Shown: positions 50,551 through 61,783, numbered from the stretch's first letter. The stretch: DNA of 64,000 nucleotides from Pseudoscleropodium purum (GCA_963969395.1 OZ017801.1:4280501-4344500), one strand, 5' to 3'. Notes: generated by a model from the letters alone, not told the origin. Translations and numbers: made by a program.

Positions 50551-51005
50551 ATTAGAAGAAAAGCATTTCAACTCCATGGTTGTCATAACGGGCGAGTTAG
50601 GGTCATCGGACGGGATGGACGGATGGTTCAGACAGCTTTAATTTTGTAACTTGTGCAATTTTGCGGAATGACACGTCACTTCGTCCGCGCCCTGACGATC
50701 TTGTCCGCGCCTAGCATGTTCCTTAATCCACATGGCATCCACGTGGCCTATTTTTCCATTATCAGAAAGTCAACTATGTATTGACTGTATCGGACGGGCG
50801 AGACCTCTAACGGACGAGCGAACCGGACGTCCGTCCACTATGACAACCATGTTCAGCTCCCACAAAATATGTCATCTAAAATTTGTTGAAAATCCTATTT
50901 CTAATGCGTGGAACGTGGTGAAACACATTGAAAATAAGGTTTTCAACAAATTTCAAATGATGTTTCTTGTTGGAGCCGACATGCTTTTATTGTAGCGAAT
51001 ATGTC
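50551..51005. other. Arm A2-specific insertion enclosing MITE copy 2
   Basis: Arm A1 runs directly from the 'atatgctcaaat' equivalent to the 'aaaatgattttttctaaagttt' equivalent (around 18,490-18,510). Arm A2 has about 450 extra bases, including MITE family M copy 2. An outer element with a nested MITE is likely; its ends (tattagaagaaaagc / gcttttattgtagcgaata) are only weakly inverted. Confidence 0.55.
50575..50851. mobile_element. hAT-like MITE family M, copy 2
   Basis: Ends CATGGTTGTCATAACGG and ctatgacaaccatg, 277 bp. Flanking 8-mers TTCAACTC (50,567-50,574) and TTCAGCTC (50,852-50,859) match at 7 of 8. Confidence 0.85.
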
Positions 51006-51710
51006 AAAAATGATTTTTCCTAAAGTTTATTCCTTGCAAAAGAAACAGTAGTTTTAGAGCAATTCTAATATAAAAATAGTGAAGGTACTTTAAACAATAA
51101 TAGATATAAAATATTGAGTAGTTGCAAAAAAGATGGGTCAATTTTGTTATGTTTTGCTAAAAACTAGGGCTCTAACATTGAATATAATGAGTATTAGAAG
51201 AAAAAGCTCTTAGTTACATCAACTTTGGACTATCAATCACATTGTAGATCTATTGTACTATCATTAAGTATATTTTGTGAGTACTATGTAATATTTATTG
51301 TACAAACCAATACATATTATATCCTAATTTTTGCATAAAAGAATATATTGAGGTTATTGAATTATAATAAATATATCATAGTGAAGAAAAAAAATTAGTC
51401 ATTTTTTAGGACTTAATGGTAATCAAATTTCATGAAAGGATGAGGTCAAAACCATCTTCAACATTTAGAAGTGCGAGTGCCAAGGGGCTTCATTAATTGA
51501 CAAAAATGTGAAAATATAAAGTAAGCTATTTTAAAATGCCCCTATTATGAAACATGCCCACTTATTTTAGGAATAGGCCACAAAAATTTCAATTGTAGAT
51601 CATTAATTTTGGATATTGAAAGTACCCCATCCCACTAACTTTAAAAGTATGACAAATCAATAAATTAGACTTTTAAATGTAAAATGATATTTTATAATCT
51701 CTACAAAAAT

Positions 51711-52000
51711 CATGGTTGTCATAATGGGCGAGTTAGGGTCATCGGACGAGACGAAGGACAGGCAAACCGGACCAGACGAACGGATGGTCCGGACAGCTTT
51801 AATTTTGTAACTTGTGCAATTTTGCGGAATGACACATCACCTCGTCCGCGCCCAGCATGTTCCTTAATCCATATGGCATCTACATGGCATATTTGGCTAT
51901 TTTTCCGTTATTAGAAAGTCAACTATGTGTTGACTGTATCGGACAGGCGGGACCTCTAACGGATGGGCGAACCGGACATCCATCCACTATGACAACCATG
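51711..52000. mobile_element. hAT-like MITE family M, copy 3
   Basis: Ends CATGGTTGTCATAATGG and ctatgacaaccatg, 290 bp. The perfect 8-bp target duplication is ACAAAAAT (51,703-51,710 and 52,001-52,008). Arm A1 has the uninterrupted site (near 17,790-17,800 on the opposite strand). It is the least eroded duplication, so probably the youngest copy. Confidence 0.9.
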
Positions 52001-53814
52001 ACAAAAATAAAGGATATAATTACAATAGAAACATCCATCTTCAATAAATAAAATTTTAAGTTCATTGGGTTCATGCTTCAAAAATTAGAGCAAGTGGCAA
52101 GTCTATTTATGCTATTAGTAATATAAAAACCCACCAGTGATTCTTGTAAACATTCTATTATATATTCAAACATGTCTTTGAGTGTATTTAGTACAAACTA
52201 ACACCAAGGATGTTGTATATAGAATCATGCTTTTGTATCAACTCCTATGAACTTAGTCAACATTCATGTTTGTCATGTTACAACTATATACAAGGTTCAA
52301 ATAAATTATTGTATAGCACTTTTAAAACTATAAACACTTCTTATCTTTCATATAAATTGCAATTTCAAAAAATTTGCATTTTCTAGACCTATATAATTTT
52401 AAAACTTCTAAATAATTCAACCTCATATACATCACTCTAAATTACATTTAAACTACATTCAAACTTCAAATAAGATATAATTAAAATGTTGAATATTTTG
52501 TTCAACCTTATTTCATTCTAATCTAGATGACAAATCTTCATCTTAAATCCAAACCTAATGTCCATTAAATTATTGAAAAACTAATGATATATACATATAA
52601 TGAATTAATAGTCAAATATTATAGAATAAAAACTAGTGAAATTTCTATTAAAAATGAAAGGTTAACGTTGATGAATTTGGCATCAACATTGTTCCCTTTC
52701 ACTCCATCACATAACTTTTGTATCTTAGCTCAAAAACAAAGTGATTCTAGAGTTTTGAAAATTTCAAAGAAAGAAATTACATCACAAAATGTCAAAATCA
52801 TGTCCTAGACATCTCCACTCACTATATTTTGCCAAATTTTTATTTTGGCTCCCAATTATTCAATAATAATGAGGGATAAAGCATCCATCTTTTCATTTTA
52901 GTCCATAATTGTGTCACATACTTAGCTTGTTAGCTAAAGTACTATAAAACATTTGTAGCTAGGCAACTATCATTAGAATGATGGAACCCAAGCTAAACCA
53001 CTAGTAAGTATATACACAACACTTTTACTAAGTCTCTACATAATCTATGGAATATAGATAAACATCTAGGTAGTATACTATGTAGCTTGCTAGATAAAAG
53101 AGATATAGTTGAATTGAGTACATCTCTCAACAACTCTCTTCTATAGTTGGATGGTGAATTACACTCACATCATTTTGTCTTCTCCTTAATTTAATAACAA
53201 CCTTGTTTAAGATAAAGAACTTGTTGAAAGACACTTGCTCCAATTCAAAAACATCAATAATGATTTTATCATTTTTACTGTAGAAATATGGCTTGTTCTC
53301 TCAATCGCTTAAAAATATTATAATGTCAATTTGTCTAGCTTTGATGACACATTTAGCATAATATTTGAATTGAATTATCACGGTCTAAGGTACAATATTT
53401 CTATATGTGTGTTGGTATTTATCCCATCAATGGCTTGATTGATTAAAAAGGGAATACAATTTACTTGCAGAAAGAAACCAATTCCATTGAAGAGTGAAGG
53501 CATTTAGTATTATGCTTGGTGCCCCCCTTTCCCTTGCATGCAACTGAATGGGACATTTTAGGCCTCAACAAAGTTTAGCCTTGATTGAGATTTGACCAAG
53601 TAACAACACTTGTTGGCTTTTGTTCAAATTTGATTTAAGAAATCTACTAGCTGCTAAATCTTTTTTGATGTACATATAACTTGCATACAATTAAAATAGC
53701 TATGAAGAGGCTACCTTGTTGAATCAATTTTTTATTCTTGTATTTTGTCTTCTCTTCTAATTTTTTCATGATATTTTTGAACATATTCCTTCCATAACTT
53801 AGTTACTTAGCTTA

Positions 53815-55270
53815 AGCATTGAAAGAATCTACCTCTTCAATAGAAACGGAAAAACTTCTATATGGGTACTTTTGTATGCGTAAGTTTTACAATGTCAATC
53901 CCCCCCCACCCACCCACACATTTTATAGTTATTTTTCCCCATTTTTAGTTTTTTTGTTGAAGGATACTTTAATTTACAGGAAGGATCATTTATATTCCTT
54001 GATTTGGAAGGAGTCACACTTTGATTCCTAAATTAAAGAATTTAAGTGGACCTCCCAAATTAAAAGGTATCACCAAATAAATGAAACTACCTTAATCTCT
54101 CAGTAGAAGAATAAATGAATAATTACAAATATATTGGTTTTATAAATATAACCTACTTTGAGCCCAAAAGAACTTGTACATTACTCCACTTAGATATTCC
54201 TCTTCATTCCCCACAATAAAACTACACTAACTTGCATAAGTTTTTATATTATGCAAATTGGCAAGGCAATTTCATATGATAGATAACAAAGGCACTATCA
54301 TGTGCATTTGAGATATATGTGCAAGATGGGGGAAGAGTTAGGTGGATAGCATTTAAAGTTTACACTTTTCTTCCACCTTCATAGAAGAATTTTATGTGCT
54401 CTTCATATTTACATTGGAGTTTGAAGACTTGTATAGTTTTGTAATTCTATATTATTTGTACCATTCACTAGTTTCAAGTATAGAAATTACAACAAAAAGC
54501 AATTTTTATTACATAAATGAGAAATTTCAATGGAAGCACTAATGTAAATTTAAGCATCAAGAAAAACATTAAATATGTATTGCAAATGTTATAGAAGATT
54601 AGAAAAGTTCAAGGATTAGTAACAAACTTCAAGGATTAGAAAAAGAAACCAAACAAAAACAACACAACGGCTAAAGATTTGAAAAAATTACTAACGACCT
54701 TGCTTTTGTGCAATTTCAAAATCCAAAGAGACAGAAATTTTCGGGTTTTTCTCTTTGATAAAAAGGAATCGCAACAATCATCCAAATTTAACGAGGCTTG
54801 CAAAATAGACTAACCGATATGACTGTGAAGAGTTTCCAAAGCGCCAACCAACGAATTTATCACACCACGCAGTTAACACAAGCTGAAATTGTAAGAAACA
54901 AAACTCACCAATTGTGCAGAAAGAAAGAGAGAGATTTTGAGCTCTGACCGACAAATTGTAAATCCTGCAAGAAAGTGGCACTCCCTCACACTCAGAAAAA
55001 ATGATGATCGCATCATGGAATTTTGTGCTCAGGGAAGCAGGAGCCGCAGACAGAAGGTTTGATGATGATGGGCTAACAATGGGAAGGCCAAAACCCTAAC
55101 TTTAAAGCACTCTACCACAGAAGGTGGAAACATGCGATTCAATGGATTACACAAGGCTTTGGCCCTGGAGTCTCAGGTGGGGCACTTCGGTCCCTCACGC
55201 AAACTTCAGCCCCGGGGGCTAACGTCGCCAAATCTTCCAGCTAGCTCTTGGGACTTGGGGCGTCAAGATT
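53815..55270 (+). repeat. Second palindrome, arm B1
   Basis: Reverse complement of 56,880-58,295. Anchors are the block around 55,085-55,250 (aaggtggaaacatg, acacaaggcttt, ggggcacttcg, ctcacgcaaact, gctaacgtcgccaaatcttccagctag), 54,800-54,980, and the 54,290-54,680 block that is also in arm A1. It overlaps the outer end of arm A2. Confidence 0.85.
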
Positions 55271-55539
55271 TGGGTGAAGACCCGCTTGTAACTAAGAGCA
55301 GATCTTCATTAGTTGACGCTCACCAGCTAGCTCACACGCATGATTTTGACTGCACAGGCATGTTTTTGAAAGGTCTGGGATGTCTCTGGATTGTGGAATT
55401 TAGATTCGACTCGCTTAGTTGCGAGAGTGTACATGTAGCAAGATTTAGAAAGTGTCTGGCCATGAATGTCACCGAATGGCCTGATGCATTGGATGTGCAA
55501 TGAACCATTCTTTCCCTTCTCGGCATGTTAAAGCTGGTT

Positions 55540-55735
55540 GTAAGCGACTGCGTTGGTGATGAGAAGGGAGACAGTGAGTATAAAGCTGGATGCATGGTCC
55601 GCAAGGATCATTCTGCACTCAAATTAATTAACTACAAGTCGATCATTTCGAAAAGCTTGGACTCGACAGCCTAGCTAGATTGCAACCGCACGTACAGGTT
55701 GAGCACCCTCGCGCTTGATCGATCGATCGAACAGG
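55540..55735 (+). pseudogene. Relic of the carbonic anhydrase promoter
   Basis: Similar to 24,165-24,335: aagcgactgc, gtgagtataaagct, atggtccgca, aactacaag, ttggactcgacagc, gagcaccctcgcgc, gatcgatcga. The similarity stops before the coding exon, so no enzyme can be made here. The TATA box survives at 55,579-55,584. Confidence 0.8.
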
Positions 55736-55747
55736 TGTGGCTGACAG

Positions 55748-55925
55748 AAAATCGAACTGATTGAAGGACTATGAGCTAGCTGGAGTCACACATGCACTCG
55801 TGGACTGCGCTCTGCGGATCTAGAGAAGCCTACCCAGTTCATACTGAATTAAGTGCTGTTCATCTGCGAGTCTTATGCAGTTATATGCAGCACTGGGGTG
55901 GGGGAACTACCGTCAATTTCGTTTA
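55748..55925 (+). pseudogene. Relic of the dirigent upstream region
   Basis: Similar to 22,265-22,440: aaaatcga, agctagctggagtcac, acatgcact, gtggact, gatctagagaagc, gcagttatat, cactggggt. It follows the carbonic anhydrase promoter relic directly; in arm A1 the order is the reverse. No dirigent coding sequence remains. Confidence 0.8.
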
Positions 55926-55930
55926 ACTGG

Positions 55931-56879
55931 CCCAGTTGACTCATTCTCAATGAATGATTGAGGGACCGGGAGGGGATGGACTCCATTTTGTAAGTTGGCT
56001 TATTTCACAACATTGGCATTTCCATGTACGTCGCTAGGCTGATTCAATGTAATTTTTCGTATAATTAAATAGCTTTTGCTAGTTTTCAGAGCTTTGTGAT
56101 GTGCTTCAGTGTAGAATGATTTGGGTCACAACATATGGCCACCAGAATCTTTTTAATTCTTAACAAAATCGACCTTCATTTTCTTCTTAATTCGCATTGA
56201 TCAATCAGCACAGCAAGCTAATATATATAAATGTCAAAATCAAAATGGCGGATGGAATATCGCCACTATTACGGCATGGGCGTTACCTTCGCTGTGAAAA
56301 CCCTTTTCCAGTGGATTCCTGGGAGTGGGTGCACATGCTGACCGCCGCGGCGTCTGTTTCCACCAAATTCACCCGGTCCGGAGATTCATATATCATCTTG
56401 TCTTTCTTCAAGTTATTGATCGATTTCCAACTAAAGGAATTTTGTGTCCAAAGGGGAGGTCTTCTACAGTAGTTTGACGTTCAGTGAATGCTTTTGCATT
56501 TTTTGAAGCCAACAATTCACTAGGTACCAAAAAGAGATGATTTCCACGGTGACTACCTTGTCTTTTAAGGATTAAAGATAAAATTTGAAGTTAGCGGTTA
56601 TTTCTCTTTTCATCATCATAGAAGAAGGCTTGGGAATTGGGCCTATGGCATAGAAGGGAACTAGCTCTGTGTCTAAATGGGCCTTTGGCACCAACCCCTG
56701 ACACTATTAATAGCTTAGAGTTCTAAATCTCCTTTTCTGCTAGCTCTCACATTGAATCCACTGTGAGAAAATTGTTATGCAATGAGTACAAGAATTGGGA
56801 CCCATGATTGATGAGCGGCTAAACGCCCTCCGTGCACATTTTTCACAAGGAATCCAATATCAGTTGGTTTGTCAAAATC
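55931..56879. other. Spacer of the second palindrome
   Basis: Contains a GC-richer island at about 56,240-56,400 with an open frame that I cannot assign. No mobile-element ends seen. Confidence 0.4.
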
Positions 56880-58295
56880 TTGCCATGCCAAAAGCTAGCT
56901 GGAAGATTTGGCGACGTTAGCCCCTGGGGCTAAAGTTTGCGTGAGGGATCGAAGTGCCCCACTTTAGACTCCAGGGTTTAGCCAGGGAGAAAGCCTTGTG
57001 TAATCCATGTTTCCACCTTCTGTGATAGAGTCCTTTAAAGTTAGGCTTTTGGCCTTCCCATTGCTAGCTCATCATTATCAAACCTTGTGTGTGGCTTCTG
57101 CTTCCCTGAGCACAAACATCCATGATGTGATCATCATTTTTTCTAAGTGTGGAGGACTGCCACTCTCTTGCTGGATTCACAATTTGTCAGTCAGAGCTTA
57201 AAATCTTTGTCTCTTTCTTTCCGCACAATTGGTGAGTTTTGTTTCTTACAATTTCAGCTTGAGTTGACTGCATGGTGTGATAAATTTTTTGGTTGGTGCT
57301 TTGAAAACTCTTCACATTGTCATATTGGTTTATCTATTTGCACATCTCGCTAAATTTCGGTGATTGTTCCGACACTTGTTTTTTTTATAAAGAAACCTTA
57401 AAATTTATGTCTCTTTGGATTTTGAAATTGCACTCAAAGCGAGGTCGTTAGTAATCTTGTCAAATCTTTAGTCCTTGTGTTGCTTTTGTTTGGTTTCCTT
57501 TTCTAATCCTTGAAGTTTGTTACCAATACTTGAACTTTCTAATCTTCTATAACATTTGCAATATACATTCAATGTTTTTTCTTGATGCCTAAATTTACAT
57601 TAGTGCTTCCATTGAAATTCATCATTTATGTAATAAAAATTGCTTTTTATTGTAATTTCTATACTTGAACCTAGTGAATGGTATAAATAATATAGAGTTA
57701 CAAAACTATATAAGTCCTCAAACTCCACTAGAAATACAAAGAGCACATAAATCTTCTATCAAGGTGGAAGAAAAGTGTAAACTTTAAATGCTATCTACCT
57801 ACCTCTACCCCCATCTTGTACATGTATGCCAAATGCACATGATAGTGCCTTTGCTATCTATCACATGAAATTGCCTTATCAAATTGTATAATATAAAAAC
57901 TTATACAAGTTCATGTTTTATTGGGGAGAATGAAGAAGAATATCTAAGTGGAATAATGTATAAGTTCTTTTGGATTCAAATTAGGTTATATTATAAAATC
58001 AATATATTTGTAATTATTCATTTATTCTTCCACTCAAAGAATAAGATAAAATGGTTTATTTAATCATATCCTTTTGGGAGGCCCACTTAAGTTTATTAAT
58101 TTTGGAATTAGAATGTAACTCCTTCCAAATCAAGGAATTTAAATGAACCTTCCTATAAAAATATCCTTCAACAAAAAAACTAGAATAGAAGCAATACAAC
58201 TATAAATAACATGGGATGGACATTGTAGAACCTATGCATACAAAAAGTACATGTATGAAAGTTTTGCCATTCCTATTGAAGAGGAAGATTCTTTC
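56880..58295 (-). repeat. Second palindrome, arm B2
   Basis: Inverted partner of 53,815-55,270 and, from about 57,470, a direct-orientation partner of 15,128-15,960 in arm A1. It stops exactly where the hAT-like terminus at 58,296 starts, so the transposon interrupted it. Confidence 0.85.
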
Positions 58296-58399
58296 CAGGG
58301 TTGACAGGACGGTCAGACGTCCGGGACGTTCGGACGTAGATGTTGTGTCCGCAGCATCTACTGACATTCGCGGTCTCGGCGATGTCGGGTAGAGAGGAG

Positions 58400-58860
58400 C
58401 GCGCTTTAGGAACACACGGGGTGTTTGGCTGCAATTGTTTGTTGTACACAGGGTGTCTTCTTCAATCTTCAGTCATCAAACGGTGCCCGTTGGCCTATCC
58501 TGTATAGGCTCTAGATAAGTATAAGGATCAAGGAAGGGATAAGAAACCACGGGATACGGGACGGGTAAAACGGGACAGTAGACACGAGCTACCGTCCGAA
58601 TGATGGGATCCTAAATCTCAAATTCACAGTTTGCTGGCCAAAACTCCAGACCATGAGAACAAGCAAGTCTCGACCATGTGGGCCATTAACCCCACTTCGT
58701 TACCACGACAATAAATGGGGTTGAGTCTTGGTTTTATCCAGACTGCCCGCAACCAGGGTTACAAAGCAAAAAGAAATAAAAGACAACGAGCTTCCAAATC
58801 AGGCTAGGAATAACAAAGCCACATCCCACACATACATATAAAAAAAATCCAAAACATTCC
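58400..58860. other. Element interior, no gene recognised
   Basis: Moderate GC. Contains gggatacgggacggg-type motifs but no supported coding frame. Confidence 0.35.
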
Positions 58861-58905
58861 TCTTCAAGTCTTTAATCTTCAAGTCTTTAATCTTCAAGTC
58901 TTCAT
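58861..58905. repeat. 15-bp tandem repeat, three units
   Basis: tcttcaagtctttaa occurs twice exactly, then tcttcaagtcttcat. Confidence 0.95.
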
Positions 58906-58974
58906 ATTTTGATAAAAACAATGAGAAATCTTCAAAGCCGTACCCTAGAGTAGTTGCAACCTTATATCTAGTGT

Positions 58975-59830
58975 CACAGATGGCTCACAACTCCAAATGC
59001 TAAGTGCAATAGCACTTTGGAAAGTTAACCCAGTAACCTAACACCTCTCCAAATTTCACTTTATTCTAAACTACTGTCCAAAAGTTATAAGCAAACAAAG
59101 TGGCGGCTCTTCTCCTCCTCGCCAACCAACTACTGCCTCTTCAAACTTCTTATAACTTTTGATTTACAAACCCTGAACACAAGTGTGATAGCAATTTGAA
59201 AAGCTAACACATCCGGCTACAACATGTGAAAATTTCACTAAGAACTAAAACTCTGTCCATAAGTTATAGCCCAACAAAGTCTCGGTCTCCTATTTTGAGA
59301 ACCCACTCAACCTCTAAACTTCTACACTCTATAATTTCTTCAATAAAACTCCAAATAGCTCGTGTGATAGCTATTTAGAGAGATAAATAAACAAACTAAC
59401 GCTTATAAAATTTTCAAAAGAAATCCTTATAATGACCAAAGGTTATGGCCCTCCAAAGTTTCGACCTTGCTCTTCACAAATGGCAGCCAACCTTTAAGTC
59501 ATGACACCTTCATAACTTCTTCCTCCGAACTCCAAATCTTAAGTTTGATCACTCTTTGGAAAGCTAAGATTAAGATAGACACACTTCTAAAATCCTTTTT
59601 GCAACTTGATGGACTGAACATCAGCTATGGCTTGACAAAGTCTCAGCCTTTTCTTTATGAAAGGCACTAAAACTCTTCAAATTCAAATGCTCATAACCTT
59701 TTTAATCCTAACTTCAAATCAAACTTGCAAACTCATTTTGAAAAGGCAATTTCATAAGGAACAATCTCACCAAATTTCATTACCAAAGGCCTCATACAAT
59801 AGGAGATATCACTCCTCGAAGTTTCCGATT
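58975..59830. repeat. Degenerate tandem array, period about 175 bp, five units
   Basis: Each unit repeats the order: 'cataact/tataact' plus 'aactccaaa', 'gtgtgatagca' or similar, 'tttggaaagctaa', 'aaaatttcac', 'aaagttatag/ggttatgg', 'caaagtctcgg'. Unit starts are near 58,975, 59,137, 59,316, 59,493 and 59,668. No shared reading frame is seen. Confidence 0.7.
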
Positions 59831-60161
59831 TTCTTTCACACTCAAGTTTTTCTATTCCCTCCTACACACACTAACTAAGCATCTTTTCCCTCTTCTCCTC
59901 CCTATCTCAAGTGAGGGGTGGGGGCACATCAGTCCATGCCCCTACCAAGACCCTACATAAGATGCCAAACTAAATCCCCATTCACACTCTCCCTTTATTC
60001 TAAAACCCAAGCTAACTTGTAAACACTAACTTCTCATTAAACGTTTAAAATCAAACACTGTAATTTTAATAAAATACTCAAAGTATAAAATTAGTAACTA
60101 ACATTCAATAAATGCTCACTAGAGATAAAAAACTAGAGTTCCAATCACAGCTTCATTACAT

Positions 60162-60641
60162 CTACAGAAAGTTGAGAATGCGTTTGATGGTGGCAGCAAC
60201 GTAATTTGTACGCTCGGACTTCATCAATGGGTTGACTGGACCTTCCAACCAACGTTGATGGCCACGACTACCCTCCACTGGCAGAACCATACAATAATAA
60301 TGATCGATGTTTTTACCCTCATAACTCGCTTCAAAAATCACTTCCCGAGTGTCTGGCTCAACACACCCAACTTGGAGCAAAATTACCAAAACACGAGTAT
60401 TGGTATCAAGATTACCGTGCCATCGCCGCTCCACACGAGGTTGCTTCGGCGGTCTAGAAGGCTCAGCTTCATCTTGAGGATGCTTAAGTGGCAATGCAAG
60501 ATCCCATTTCAAAAGGGGTTGATCTGGTAGCTGTGACAATGAAAGCTCGAATTCAGCCTCTGGTTGAAGCTCTTCATCTTGAGACTCAGAAAACCCCCTC
60601 CAATTCGACATTCTAACTCTAAAGTAGAAAACAAAGATCAC
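60162..60641 (-). CDS. Unrecognised 159-codon gene in the hAT-like element
   Basis: An open frame without internal stops. The start may be Met 1 or Met 11 (MSNWRGFSESQDEELQ). It is acidic and Leu/Pro-rich in the first half with a basic PPKQPRVERRWHG patch near the middle. The second half is more folded-looking (VLVILLQVGCVEPDTREVIF, DHYYCMVLPVEG). It ends IKRILNFL. I recognise no domain. As in the composite element, a GC-rich GGACGG array lies just upstream of the gene and its 3' end points to the terminus with CAGGGTTGAC, so it is in the cargo position. Unlike the other cargo genes it is intact. Confidence 0.5.
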   Translation of the reverse strand: MIFVFYFRVRMSNWRGFSESQDEELQPEAEFELSLSQLPDQPLLKWDLALPLKHPQDEAEPSRPPKQPRVERRWHGNLDTNTRVLVILLQVGCVEPDTREVIFEASYEGKNIDHYYCMVLPVEGSRGHQRWLEGPVNPLMKSERTNYVAATIKRILNFL

Positions 60642-60766
60642 TACTCGAATGTAATGAAATTCTAAGGCAAACTACCCTCTTAAATAGATGTCAGAACGGC
60701 GTCACCTTGAAGCTATTCAATATAACATATTATAATATGTTTTTACCTAATATACAAATCTACAAC

Positions 60767-60828
60767 AGGACAGCGGACGCAGCGTCCACCGAGACCGCCC
60801 CGTCTGCCTGTCCCCCCGCCTGCCCCGT
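60767..60828. repeat. GC-rich GGACGG-type array, truncated by the LTR
   Basis: gcggacgcagcgtcca followed by gaccgccccgtctgcctgtcc matches the right subterminal region of the composite element (near 42,170-42,235). Confidence 0.65.
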
Positions 60829-61046
60829 TGTTGCGGACGGCAACTCTTGGACGGAACGAAGACCAGAATTGAGGGGATATCTCAAACAGAGACAAGAACA
60901 AGCTAGAAGTGAGGGGATTCCTCACACATGACTCAAAACGTGCTTCAAGATGAGAAAACTAGAAGATGTATTAATAACATGAAATCAAGGAATGACTGGA
61001 TACAACTGGTGTTGAAGAGAGTGAGGGACAATGGCCTTCGACTCTC

Positions 61047-61054
61047 TATTTATA
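61047..61054 (-). promoter_or_regulatory. TATA box inside the LTR
   Basis: TATAAATA on the minus strand in the context ctagtataaatagagag, consistent with the U3 promoter of the retrotransposon. Confidence 0.65.
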
Positions 61055-61113
61055 CTAGACTAAGGAACCTTCCGGAATAAGGCCTTGAAAACCTTTGGAA
61101 ATATCCGTAGGTC

Positions 61114-61313
61114 TTTCCGGAAGCTTGTGGAAGCTTTCGGAAACTAGGAGGATCTAATGGAACCTTCTGGAAGCTTGTAGAAGCTTCCGAAAACTAGTGG
61201 AACCAAATGGAACCATCCGGAAGCTTGTGGAAGCTTCCGGAAACTAGTAGAACTAAGTAGAACCTTCCGGAAGCTTATAAAAGCTTCCGGAAACAAATAG
61301 AAACTAATGAAGA
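61114..61313. repeat. 50-bp tandem repeat in the LTR U3, four units
   Basis: Unit starts are 61,114, 61,164, 61,214 and 61,264. Each contains the near-palindrome tccggaagcttgtggaag plus cttccgga. These are often enhancer-like repeats in U3 regions. Confidence 0.85.
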
Positions 61314-61469
61314 CTATTGGAATCTACTAGAATCATTGGAAACAACTTGTACACTAGGCCACTGCTTTTGAGAAGGTTCTTAAGAGGCATCCTTGTTGCA
61401 AAGGCGGTGGAGACTCTATTAGGGACGAAACTACTGGATAAGGCCCGGTATGGCACATCCGTGACATCA

Positions 61470-61481
61470 CCTCCTCTTCAA
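61470..61481 (-). promoter_or_regulatory. Polypurine tract
   Basis: ttgaagaggagg on the minus strand, immediately before the LTR start TG. This is the expected plus-strand primer site for reverse transcription. Confidence 0.75.
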
Positions 61482-61783
61482 GGAACGAATTCCACGAGTT
61501 CACCTGTGGGCCAATAGCATGAATAGAAAAGAGAATGTTCACGAGGGACTTCACGTGACTGCGACAAAAGAAAAAAATGTTCGGTGTACAGAATATCGTT
61601 AGACGAAATGTTGGCGGCAAAAAGGCAACGAATGGCGGCGAGTCCGACGACGGTAAGAAATAGTAGCACTGCTAAACTGAAGTATAAGGCCGTGTAAATG
61701 ACAACATGAGACATCGGCGAGGTGGTGATTACGATATTATCGATTTTTTCGGCCGACGTGAGTTCGAAGGCCTGTCCCCTCAA
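61478..61783 (-). CDS. Hydrophobic 101-codon ORF between integrase and 3' LTR
   Basis: An open frame with one strong hydrophobic stretch of about 25 residues near its middle (VVIYTALYFSLAVLLFLTVV), in the place where some Ty3/gypsy elements carry an extra third gene. It overlaps the polypurine tract by four bases at its end. No conserved domain is recognised, and the frame may be coincidental. Confidence 0.3.
   Translation of the reverse strand: MRGQAFELTSAEKIDNIVITTSPMSHVVIYTALYFSLAVLLFLTVVGLAAIRCLFAANISSNDILYTEHFFLLSQSREVPREHSLFYSCYWPTGELVEFVP

Larger units (their letters stand above)
44170..54690 (-). repeat. Arm A2 of the large inverted duplication
   Basis: Reverse-complement partner of 15,128-28,240. 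Differences from A1: absence of the dirigent segment and of about 620 bp matching 19,241-19,860, and arm-specific insertions at 49,735-49,990, about 50,551-51,005 and 51,711-52,000. The right part (53,815-54,690) also takes part in a second palindrome. Confidence 0.9.
58296..60828. mobile_element. hAT-like element, left part (interrupted by a retrotransposon)
   Basis: The terminus CAGGGTTGACAGGACGG starts exactly at the break in arm B2. The candidate target 8-mer is ATTCTTTC (58,288-58,295). The first about 85 bp resemble the right end of the 12-kb composite element. A GC-rich GGACGG-type segment at 60,767-60,828 is cut by the LTR at 60,829. The other terminus and second target copy would lie beyond the retrotransposon, outside the window. 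Confidence 0.7.
60829..61469 (-). repeat. 3' LTR of the Ty3/gypsy element, 641 bp
   Basis: On the minus strand it starts TGATGTCACGG at 61,469, right after a polypurine tract, and ends GCAACA at 60,829. TATAAATA lies at 61,047-61,054 and a 50-bp tandem array upstream of it. The 5' LTR is beyond the window. Confidence 0.8.
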
